Below the pieces are notes generated by a model. That model saw nothing but the letters and a program-made list of their open reading frames with translations, made no database searches and had not been told where the DNA came from. 64,000 nucleotides of DNA from Canna indica (taxonomy: Eukaryota; Streptophyta; Magnoliopsida; Zingiberales; Cannaceae). Shown here piece after piece: positions 24,401 through 36,400 of this stretch; position 1 is the stretch's first letter, and each line of letters opens with the position of its first letter. Where the stretch lies: NCBI GenBank assembly GCA_034359265.1, contig CP136892.1, positions 10,588,501 to 10,652,500 of the forward strand, written 5' to 3'. Position numbers and translations under genes: made by a program.

Positions 24401-27400
24401 CTTGGAAAAACCCTAGTTTGATCTCTCATTCCTTGGTATAGCCTTCAAAGCTTCATCGATTCATCGCCTTGAGGCATCAAGAGGACTAGGGAGTTTATTG
24501 TGGAGCTAAGTATCTTATTGTATTATCTATTGCTCCATTTAGTGTTGTATTTTTTTGTTTATTTCTTTGTATTTGAGCTTGTAAGAAGACCTAATGTTAG
24601 GTCTTGTATGTAAGTAGTTACCTTGGTGTAGAAGGTGTAAAGCCACTTGTGTAAACATAGTTTACTAGTGGCCCGTTTGGTTCGCAAACTGCTCATCACA
24701 GGACACCAGACAAGGACAATGATAGGACATCAGATGTCCTGGAACAATAGCTATACCGTGTTTGTTTCGTCAAGAACAGGACACGATATTCCGTTCTGTC
24801 CTGCGTTTATTTCGCTATAACAAAGTGTTATATACGACAAATGACTAAAATACCCTTGTAAATTAGTCTTAAAATTAATTAATATGTAAAAAAATATTAA
24901 TATATAGTATCAAATACTTTAATACAATAAGAAGTTTTAGTTTAACTAATAAGTGTTCAACTAATTTTCAATTAACCTAAAAGTATAACAATGGGATAAT
25001 ATCGAAAAATATAAAAATCATACCAAACGATTTCCAATCTGAAATCTGACACCACCATCGCGTTCAGCACGCGAAAATTTACAACTTTGGTATTCACCTC
25101 GACTCGATCCGATGATTCTACGATCAAAGGAAGGGGTAATTTTGACAATTACAGCCCTTGTCCTCCGCCCGATTTCGGTGTACCGAGAAATTTCTCGGTA
25201 CACCAAAATGGGTGGAAATCCTGTCCCGGACAAGGAGAAGTCCTTGTCCCGAAGCTTCTTTTGCAAATCAAACGGGGGACATGGGCGGATGTCCAGTCCA
25301 GTCCTCCGTTTTTTAGCAAACCAAACGGGCCCTAGGATTAGTTGAGTTGTCCCTTAGGGTTGAGGTGGAAGAGTGCTCTCAGTAAGGTTTAAAATACCGC
25401 CCGAAACGGTATATACCGGCCAGTATATACCGGTTTTTGAGATTTCCGGTATTCGATATACCCGGTTTTGAAAAAAACCGGGTATATTGTGTATACCGGG
25501 CGGTATATAGCGGTATGATGCGATATACCGCCCGGTATGGGCGGTATATGCTCATACCGCCCGGTATGGGCGATACCGGGCGGTATGTCACGCCAATGCC
25601 GTTGGCGTTGCCAACGGCTCTGTGGCCGACAGCCCAACAGGGCTGTCGGCCACATGGGGAATCATACCGCCCGATATCGGGCGGTATTTGATATATACCG
25701 CCCAAACCGGGCGGTATACCGCCCGGTATGATAAATAGTGACCCCAAACGGCTCTATAGCCCCCAAAATACTTCTTTCATCCTCACTCACCCCTCTACCC
25801 ATCTAAACTCTCAATCTCTCTCTTTATTAATTTCTACGTCGAAATTCTATCGAAATGGCGCCGAAATCTCAACCCGACCCCGCATGGCAGCACGGTACTC
25901 GGTTGGAGAAGGCTCATCACTGGCAATGCCAGCATTGTAATATGATTTCACGTGGTGGAGGCATCACTCGATTGAAACAACACTTGGCCGGAGGATATGG
26001 CGACGTCGTCAATTGCCCCAAAGTACCGCCCGAAGTCCGGAAGATGTTCAAAGCGCAACTCAACAACAAGAAGGAGGAACGTCTTAAGACTGCAGCTCAA
26101 CAAGCCGAGTTCGACCGACGAGCTACCCAAGATGTCAGCGGTGGCCATTATGAGGCTCGAGGTGGCGATAACGACGAGGATCCGGAACTTGAAGCCGGCA
26201 TCCGAGCTTCATTGGAGCATGCTGAATTCGAACGAGAACGGATGTATTATCCCGGATCTCAATTCGAATATGGCGGTGGCAGTGGCAGCGGTGGGATAAG
26301 CAGCGTCGGCTCAACTTCGGCTGCCGGAGCAATGGACCGAAGCGGTCCAATTCCCTCCGGTCCTTATATTGGCCGGAGTTCTAGCATGAGAGCACCTCAA
26401 ACTCAGAGCAGAGGAAGCAGCAGAGGAGGCCTTCGTGGATTCTTCACAAACATCGGAGCAAGTGGTAGGAGAACTAATGTTGATATTTCTGATCTTGATC
26501 CCAGGGCATTTCCTCCTTCATCGGCAAAGCAACAACTCATAGACGATATGTACAGCAAGTCGAAGAAGTGGGAGTTGGGAAAAGCCATCTCCAAATGGTT
26601 CCACTTCAGCCGGATTCCCGCAAATGTAGCCAACAACCCGTACTACCGAACTATGGTGTCTACCATCCAAAAGGTAGGCCCAAATATTACCCCTCCAACT
26701 CCGTATGAAATTTCAGGACCTTTCCTTGAAGAAGAGGTCAAGGAAATAAATCAATGGATCGACAGAATCAAGCAGCAATGGGGGGATTACGGATGCACTT
26801 TGATGTGCGATAGTTGGACCGGTCCAACCCGAATGAGCATCATCAACTTCCTCATCTATTGCAACAGGAGGGTTATCTATCACAAGTCGGTGAACGCATC
26901 CGATGAAGTCCATAGTTCTCTCTACATCTCGAAGCTGATGAAGGAGGTGATCGAGGAGAATGGACTTTGTTCAAATTATAACCGACAACGGAGCTAATTT
27001 CAAAAGGGCTGGTGAGATAATTGAAATGAATTATTCTCACATATATTGGACTCCATGTGCAGCGCATTGTGTAGACCTAATGATGAAAGATATCGGTGAT
27101 ATATCGATGGTGAATAAGACGGTAAAAATGGGGCAACAAATTACGCGCTTCATATACAACCACACATGGGTACACGCCCTTATGAGAAAATTTACAGAAT
27201 GTATTTTTTTAAAATAATTTATTTATTAATTAGTTTAGGTGATAATTACTAATAATAATTTCATATTTTAGGTGAAATTCTTCGACCGGGAGCCACTCGT
27301 TTTGCAACCAATTTCATCGCATTAAGGTCGCTCCAACAACGTAAGGCGGGCCTTCGATCAATGTTTACAAGTGAGGAATGGTCTACATCAAGATATGTCG

Positions 27401-30400
27401 GAACTAATGATGGAAAGCAAACCGAGAAGAACGTCCTCAACACGCGGTTCTGGGATCGCATTGCGGAGATAGTCGTCGCCGTAGAACCATTGTACAAGGT
27501 TCTACAACAGGTGGAGATGGAAAAGACGCCTCAAATGGGTCATCTCTACTACTACATCCATCAAGCACAAGAAGAAATCAAGAGGGTGTTGATTTCGGAG
27601 ACCAAGTATAAACCCTTCATCGACATTATCTCCCAGAGGTGGGAGGATCAAATGGGTCGTGACATACACATCGCGGGTAATTTTTTATTTAATTTTCTAA
27701 AATTTATTTAATTTTAATTCATTATGCTAAATTACTTATTAAATTGATAATTTTTTGTAGCGTATTATTTAAATCCCGCATACCAATATCGATATGATCT
27801 TGGAACGACGGATAGTTTCTTATATCCGCTTCGCAAGGTCATACAACGAATGTCGGCAACAACCAGAGAAGCGGCACAAGCTCTAAATGAATCAAAATAT
27901 TTTCGAGATTCAAGTGGCAATTTCGGAGATCCATTTGCAATATCGTGCCGAGATTCTATGGATCCAGGTAGATATAATTTTTTTCAATTTATTTATTAAT
28001 TATAAAATTGGTAATCTCGTTACTAAAATCAATTTTAAAATTATTGCAGTTGAATAGTGGTTGCAATTTGGAATCGAAGCTCCAACTCTTCGGAAGATTG
28101 CAACATGTATCCTCTCGCAAACCACATCAGCAAGTGGATGCGAGAGAAATTGGTCGACCTTCTCCTTAATTCATATCAAGCCGCGCAATCGGCTTTCATA
28201 TGCCCGATTAGAGAAGCTAGTATATGTTCATTACAACATGCGGCTTCGAATGCGGACATTACAAAACGAAGATATTCGACATGTAGATCCGTTCGATGTT
28301 GAGTTCGTCCAAGACGATACGGACCCGATAATTGATTGGTGGAGTGCAATGGAGAGCGACCAGCCTCTTCTTGATGAACCAGGCGAACCACCTCAGCCTT
28401 CACCAATTATATCTGATGCACTTGAGTCTGAGAGCCAACCAGAAGACATAGCCATTACTCCCTTGGACTCTCAACGAATTCGGCAAGCAAGACGCCGATC
28501 CAAATCAGACTCTCCATCTTCCCGATCAAAGGGAAAAAAGAAGGCAACACCTTCAAAGGCAAAAGGCAAAGCCAAAGGTAAACGACCAATTGATTCTTTG
28601 GAAGCAATTGCAGAAGCAGAAGAGGACGAAGAAGACGAGCCCTCCATTCATAGCAGTAGGAGATGATGATGATGATGGAGCTGGTGGAGAAGACACCGTC
28701 GTGCCATCAACATTGCCATATGATGATCCATGGACAAATGAGCAATACTTCGATCACGCCACCCAAGATGATGACTGTGGTGCTAGTACCGGACAAACAA
28801 CTCAGGTGTACAAGAAGAAAGGCTCGCGTCGAAGAGGTGGACCGACAGCTTTGCAAGATTACCATCACGATATGATGAGTAGTTTGCAAGAGGTTTCTGA
28901 ATCCACCTACTCTGTATCCAGTACCTACTCAACTGATGATACAGGGTCTAATTCTTGGAAACCCAACAAAGAAACGCTAATGTCAATGTGGTATAATGGA
29001 TACCAAGGCATTATGCCATGGGAAAATTTCCAAATATGGGCATTAGAGAACTACAGTGTTGACCTTAGCCGTGTATGTCCCGAAGCTGAAGATATGTATG
29101 GGTACGACGGACGTCATTCGTCCGCATTTTAAAAATTGTATTCATGTATTTGACATTTGAATATTAATTTTAAGCATTTCTTCATCAGTTATGTGTTATT
29201 GGAGAATTAGAGTTAGTTCTTAAAAAAAAAAAAAAAAAAAAAAAACAACCGGCCGGTATGCATTTTCCATACCGGACCGTACCGTGTGTCGGTACGGTAC
29301 CGGTATGTACCGGTACCGAGATTTTAAACCTTGGCTCTCGGTAAGAAGGCAGAGACTTCCGAATGTGGTAGTGCCTTAGGTTGAAAGTGAGACACTTCGG
29401 GTCAAAGTCCTCTGTGTAAGGGAAATAATTTAATCTAGTAAACTTAGTTTGGAAATCCTAAGCGGGGTGCTTAGGTAGTGGAGTAGGCATTGGGGCCGAA
29501 CCACTATAAATCTCCGTGTTAGCATTGTTATCTTTTTTTGTGCTTAACTGGTTTATTTTTGCTTCCGCATCTAGTCAATAAATTGCAATTTTGCCTATAT
29601 AATTTAAGAAACGATTAAAATCGGAATTAGGGAAAAGATTAGTAAACACACTATTCACCCCCCTCTAGTGTGGTCATTTCACCAACAGTTACTATAACCT
29701 ACATAAAAATGGGAACATCAGTGGTGAAATGTCAAGACTCAAGAAATTAGAACAATGTAATTGAATTAGAAGAGTAAATAACTTACATAATTCAAAACAA
29801 CAAAATTCATAATCATAAGATAAAAAGGAAAACTTCTTAAAAGAAAATATTGAGAATGAAAGAATCAAAATAAAGATCAACAGCGAAAAGGGATTGGTCC
29901 AAAAAGATTGGTGAATTGAATAGATGGGAACAAAATTGCACAAGAATAATTAAATATGCTAAAGTAGAAAAATTAAAAACAAAAAAACCCTTAAAATGTT
30001 AAGTAAAACTAAAAAAATGATACCTTAAAATTAAAATGTTAAGTAAGAAACAAAGGAAACAACATTTTAATGAGAAATTTTAACTTTTTGAACAAGCAAC
30101 TAAGTATAAATTTCCTGCACTAAAAATGAATTAATATCATTTGATCTTAGAACATATCTAAAAGGTTAAAGCATATTATCAGAAGTACAAATTTAGATAA
30201 GACAATAAACATTTAGGAGTGATTTTTTCCCAAGGTTCTTTATCAATCTAGGAATTCTTTATTTGCATACAAATATTTAAAATAATGTTAAATAAATTTA
30301 TAAATGAGTTTAAATGAATAATCTTTCATCTATAATAATTCCTTTCCTGTTATATTATTTGGCCGTGTCGTAAAATATGTGGGATTCAGGTGAGATTTAA

Positions 30401-33400
30401 ACTTACCTAAACCACAAAGAGCCCAGTAGTGTATGGTTGAATTGAATAGATGGGGAATGTAATACTATTCCTTATGTCTCACTTATCCCCTTGTTTGGTT
30501 GCAACTTATTGACAAGGAACAGGTGGATCATAAGGAATAGAAAAGGAGAATACTATTCTCCATGAATGAGGAATACTATTCCTTACCTCAACCCAAGGAA
30601 TAGTATTTCGTAAGTTACGGACAGAGTTAGAAAATATCAAATCTTTGATGATTCCATCATACATAGTTGAGTTGCAAAAACTTTTGGATATGTATCTTAC
30701 ATCTGAACTGAATTCTTTCTGGTTAAAGAATCTCTTTCTAGTTGCTATGGAACAATGCGGGTAGCAACACGTTATTCCCTATCTATTCCTTATGACATTT
30801 TCTATATTGTCCATTCAATATTTATAATATTACATAAGAATACAAAAAATCAATTTATTGAATTAATTTTAATAATTACATATCTTAAATAGATAATTAT
30901 TATTTTATTTTATTAAATATTATTTTAATAATTATTTTTTTGAAGACTTAGTTTTTTTATGAAAATAAAATAAATGATAGTTTTTATTATTTTAAATTAA
31001 TATATTATTTTACATTAATACATATTTTTATTATGTTTTTATTAATTAAAATAAATTATAATATAATTTATTATATTTTTTGAAGAGTATTTTGATCATT
31101 TTCTTATATTGTCCTTCAATATTTATAATAAGAATATAAAAATTAAATTGTTAAATTTATTTTAATAATTGCATATCTTAAATAAATAATTATTTCTTAT
31201 TATTAAATACTATTTTAATAATTATTTTTGAACATTCAAATATTCAATTATCTTTTTATGAAAATAAAATAAATAATAATTTATTATTATTTTAAATTAA
31301 TAAATTATTTTATATTAATCTATATTTTTATTATGTTGTTATTAATTAGAATAAATTAGAATATAATTTATTATATTTTTAGAAGGACATTTTAGTCATT
31401 TTCCTCTTAATTCATTGTCTATACCTAATGTTAAGCAAAAAGTAAATATATTTAATTTTATTAAAAATGATATTTTGGTCATTTAACTTTCTATTCCTTA
31501 TGTTAACCAAACAAAGTAATCTTATTTTTGGCTTATTTATAATGTCAACCAAACAAGATAATACTATTCATTGTCTATTTCATTCCTTGTATATTCCTAT
31601 TCCTTATGAATTCACTCTATCCAACCAAACACACCTTAGAGCTTTTAGATGCAGAGAACCACCATTTCCACTTTTTACATCAGGAAGCCCCCAGTTTTTT
31701 TAAGAACCAATTTGGCAACCCATAGTACAATTGCATCATTTCTTCGAACAATATAACTGAACTAATTGCTTAAAAGCCACATAGCTATGATTTCCCAAAT
31801 TTGACTAATAAGTGTGCTTATTTATACAAATTGAAGAATATGGGCAAAACCTAAACCTTGGTACCCCTCTTCCATACTTTGTATAAAGAATATGATTTAC
31901 ACATAAATACAAGAAAGAATATTTAGGTCCAGCCGTCCAGGTCCCTTAACAGTCCCCCTCAAGTCGTAGCAGAAATATTCTGTAAATCCAACTTGTTACA
32001 AATTTAAGTTATTCTTGGACCTCTCGAGGATTTAGTTAACATATGGGCCAACTAATCACTAAAACTCCCAAATGACAGTGAATCTCTATGTTTCTTTTCC
32101 TCTCATGGAAAATTGAATTAGAGGCAATAAGTATAGCGGCTTGGTCATCACAGAGCAACTTTTGTGGATGATGTCAAGCTCTCCCATTAACTACTTTAGT
32201 TATATCAACTTACATGTCACAAGAACCTTTGTCGGGTATTCTCCCTCTGCACTAGACTTAGTTACCACATTCCACTTCTTACTTTTCCATGAGATGAGAC
32301 TACCACCAAGCATCACACAATGTCCTAAAGTGGATTGTTATTGGGTTAGCATCACACAATGTCCTAAAGTGGATCGTCAATCAACCCAATAATCTGTGTC
32401 ACCTGTAGATGATGGCCCATATCACGATATAAAAGTCGTTTTCCTAATGTTGTCTTAAGATAACAAAAATAACTCTCAATGCTCCTTCCCAATGACTCTC
32501 ACATGGTGACTCAAGGAACCAATGAGTACATTAACAACAAAAGATAGTTCAATTTGCCTATCAATCTACTGTTAGGGACCTTCGGGGTTGTCAAGTCTTG
32601 TACGTGTCATGACGGTCCCTAACGTGCATTGTAAATATTGCATCATGAGCATCCATGTAAATATGCATTGTAAAACGCGCTCGCGCACCACCCACCGCTC
32701 TTGCGCATGCCTAGGCAAACGGCCTCGTTTGCCTAGGTGTGGCATAGATGGTGGGGGTGTGCGAACATAGGAATTTTGTCATGCTCCTCGTGCTTTTGGG
32801 AACCTTGAGGGTGGCACTTGGGGGTTAGGCTCCACAAGTATAGTACCCAGGTATAGCCTGGGCACACTATAGTCTTTCGTTCTAGCTTTCATTCAAGCAT
32901 TTTCTAGCATTTTCATGCAATCGGCCATTTGGCCCAACAACGTTTTTGCGTCCAAGCACTCAGAGGCTTCGACCCACGCGAAGTGGGAGCCCGCGACTTT
33001 TCGACATTGGCCAAGCAAATTGGCTTAAGGCTAACACCTTGCACGGGAAGCAAGGGTGCCGCACGGATTCTTCCGCACTAGACAATTGATCCGTGACAGT
33101 TGGTATCAGAGCGAGGCAAGCTCGCAAAACTTTGGTGCAAGCAATCGATGCAAACCGTCAACAGACTCGTGCCTTCGTCGTTGGAGACAAACGACATTGG
33201 GGCACTCAGCAATCTCGCAGGAGAAATTTTCGTGACCAATCATGGGTCGCAAGACAATTGGTGAAACTAGTGGCGTCGTCGACGCGATGACGACCATTCC
33301 GGAGGAAGTGTTGGTGGAAGAGCCAACGCAAACGCAAACACAACCAGTCAGGCAAACCAGAACGATTGTCCAATGACTCGGAGAGTTGGAGAAAATGTGT

Positions 33401-36400
33401 GATGCTCACGAGGCCGGCATGGCCCTAGTCGGCAAGATAGTCGACGCGCAAGAAATCTTGGAGTCAAGGCTAGATGGACTCCATGATGACACTCAAGATG
33501 CAGTCAAACATCTGCAAGATGAGATTGCAGAGCTAAAGGCTACAGTCAAATTTCTAATCCGAGAGATTCACTCGGGCGGTGGCAGTTCACGGCAGAACGA
33601 GGCGCAACAACACCACCTCAGAGCTCCTGAACCAAAGCTTTAGGGCCCGAGATGCCAAAGCGGTGGAGAACTTCCTCTTCGACTTGGAGAGGTACTTCAA
33701 GGTCACGATGACAGTTGATAATGATATGAAAGTGTCTGTTGCAACCATGCATCTGTCTGAAGATGCAAAACTTTGGGACGGACCAAGTATGATGAAATTC
33801 AGAAGGGGCAAGCCAAAATTGACACTTAGGATGAACTCAAGCGCGAACTGAAAGCGCAATTCTTCCCCGAGAATGTGGAGTTTATCGCTCGACGAAAGTT
33901 ACGACAACTTCGTCAAGACAATTCGGTTCGGGAGTATGTGAAGAAGTTCTCGACTATCATGTTGGACATTTCAGACATGGCCGAGACTGATCAAATGTTT
34001 ATCTTCCTTGAAGGACTGCAGCCGTGGGCACAGCAGGAACTCTCTAGGAGGAACATTCAGAACGACTCGCCGAGTATAGCCCAAAGGAGAATACGGCTAA
34101 GGTGGCACCTTCCAAGCCGAGATTTTGGGGACCCAACAACTCCAATGGCTACAGCTCAAAGGTGAATACGACTAAAGCGACGCCCTTCAAACCGAGGTAT
34201 TGGGGCCCGACAACTCTCAAGGCAAAGGATTCGTAGGCGATACAAGGTGGAGGAATCATACCCATATACCAAACATCCCGAGAGAACATCCTCAAAGGGG
34301 TTCCCCTCCGAGAGGGAACCATTCAACAGTTTCGCCTACTTATGCATTGTGTAAAGGGCCTCACTTAACCCAAGGATGTCCAGAACGACAAGCCTTGAGC
34401 GCCCTGATAGCAGAAACCGTGGTGGAGACTGGAGACAATGTCCAACCTCTCCGCAAAGAAATATAAGGGCAAAGGAAAAGCAGTTGCCTCAGCGAGTCAT
34501 AGCGAGGGGTCATCGAGCGACCACTCCAGCGAAGACGAGTACAATGGGAGAACCAACATGGGAGCAGTACGACTGCTCAATGCTCTCAAGACTCAAGTGG
34601 GGGAGCGGAAACCCACGACAAAGCATCCTGAAGCGACGAATGAGCTGATGTTCATCGACCTCAAGCCAAACGGCAGAACCACCCGAGCGATGGTAGACTT
34701 GGGAGCAACTCATAATTTTATTGCCAGAGAGGAGGCAAAGCGAATTGGACTCCAACTAGGAAAAAGTTCGAGTCGTGTCAAAGCAGTGAATTCCAAAACA
34801 CGGAAGATCGACGGCATCGCAAGAGACATTCCGTTGAAAGTTGGAGGATAGAAAGGGCCGATCAACTTGATGGTCATGCCCCTCGATGACCATCAAGTCA
34901 TTCTAGGAATAGAGTTCCTCAAATCGGCAAAGGTGGTACCCATGCCCTTCCTCGACACGATATGCTTGATGGGGGAGGACAACCCTAGTATCGTTCCAAC
35001 AGTGCCATACAAGTGAAGGAAGGAGTGCCTCGGGTGTGCGCAAAGCAGATGGCTCATAAGACGCAAGAGTGCACATGGCAGATGGCCTATAAGTCGCAAT
35101 ATTTGTGCGCTGAACAGATGGCTCATAAGACGCAAGGCTTGTGCGCATGGCAGATGGCCTCTAAGTCACAAAATTTGTGTGCAGAGCAAATGACTCGTAA
35201 GACACCCACGCAGGACAGATGGCTCGTAAGACGCAGCGCGCAGCGCGAACCCACAGTAGGGACCGGGGAGCAAGCCCCATATCGACCTCCTTACAGAAGG
35301 GCCCCACTAGAGTTGGCGAACATCGCAGTTGGAGGCATTTGCAAGCAGGAAGGACATTTCACCGCTTACGAGAGTCGAAAGCTGAACGACACGGAGCGAC
35401 GATACCCAGTCCGCAAGATGAAGAAATGGAAGATCAAGAGTCAAGACCTCTCCAACGCCTTCAAAGAAACAAGTCGACGAGGGCGTCGACTTCGTAAGTG
35501 GGGGAGAATGTTAGGGACCTTCGAGATTGTCAAGTCCTGTATGCATGTATGATTGTGTCATGACGGTCCCTAACGTGCATTGTAAAATATGCATCATGAG
35601 CATCCATGTAAACGGCCTCGTTTGCCTAGGCGTGGCATAGATGGTGGGGGTGTGTGAACATAGGAATTTTGTCATGCTCCTCGTGCTTTTGGGAACCTTG
35701 AGGGTAGCACTTGGGGGTTAGGCTCCACAAGTATAGTACCCAAGTATAGCCTGGGCACACTCTAGTCTTTCATTCAAGCATTTCCTAGCATTTTCATGCA
35801 ATCGGCCATTTGGCCCAACAACGTTTTTGCGTCCAAGCACTCAGAGGCTTCGACCCATGCGAAGTGGGAGCCCGCGACTTTTCGACATTGGCCAAGCAGA
35901 TTGGCTTAAGGCTAACCCCTTGCACGGGAAGCAAGGGTGTCGCACGGATTCTTTCACACTAAACAATTGATCCGTGTATTCTCCCTCTGCACTAGACTTA
36001 GTTACCACATTCCGCTTCTTACTTTTCCATGAGATGAGACTACCACCAAGCATCACACAATATCCTAAAGTGGATCGTCAATCAACCCAATAATCTGTCA
36101 CCTGTAGATGGCCCATATCATGATATAAAAGTCGTTTTCCTAAAGTTGTCTTAAGATAACAAAAAAAACTCTCAATGCTCCTTCCCAATGACTATCACAC
36201 GGTGACTCAAGGAACCAATGAGTACATTAACAACAAAAGATAGTTCAATTTGTCTATCGATCTGCGGTAAAAACTTAGATAAGCTAAGTGCGTTAAGTGC
36301 TTCATGTTGTGGTAGTAGCTTTACATTTGAATCCAGAGTGTCTAACGGTCGAGCTTCACTTGCCTCCCGTAGCATATCAAGTACATTACTTTCTCTGAGA

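Larger units (their letters stand above)
25383..29333 (+). mobile_element. hAT element F, transposase broken, inside LTR D
   Basis: The ends TAAGGTTTAAAATACC and GATTTTAAACCTTG carry 8-bp target copies GCTCTCAG (25375-25382) and GCTCTCGG (29334-29341), differing at one base. LTR E has a single GCTCTCGG at this place. Both subterminal regions are dense in ACCGCCCGGTAT/GGTACCGG motifs. Length is 3951 bp. Confidence 0.9.
23452..29687 (+). mobile_element. LTR unit D, probably a solo LTR, with two nested DNA transposons
   Basis: It begins TGTTAGCCTAATG and ends CACCAACA. Target duplication GTTAC lies at 23447-23451 and 29688-29692. Removing the Harbinger-like MITE and hAT F leaves about 1.6 kb, with a TATA box and a pyrimidine-rich 3' end (TTCACCCCCCTCTAG), and no internal genes. 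A related LTR starts at 62654. Superfamily is unproven; the 3' end resembles Copia Maximus/SIRE-type LTRs. Confidence 0.8.
32570..35976 (+). mobile_element. Gypsy B, gag-protease only (TR-GAG-like)
   Basis: The left LTR spans 32570-33098, with primer site TTGGTATCAGAGCGAG just after. The interior of 2.4 kb encodes gag and protease remnants and then a short RNase H scrap, with no reverse transcriptase or integrase. A polypurine tract (AAGTGGGGGAG) precedes the right LTR at 35509-35976, which lacks its last bases and about 60 bp inside. Confidence 0.85.

Noticed and set aside
25379..25747. Several open frames at the left end of hAT F
   Set aside because: They are created by subterminal ACCGCCCGGTAT repeats.
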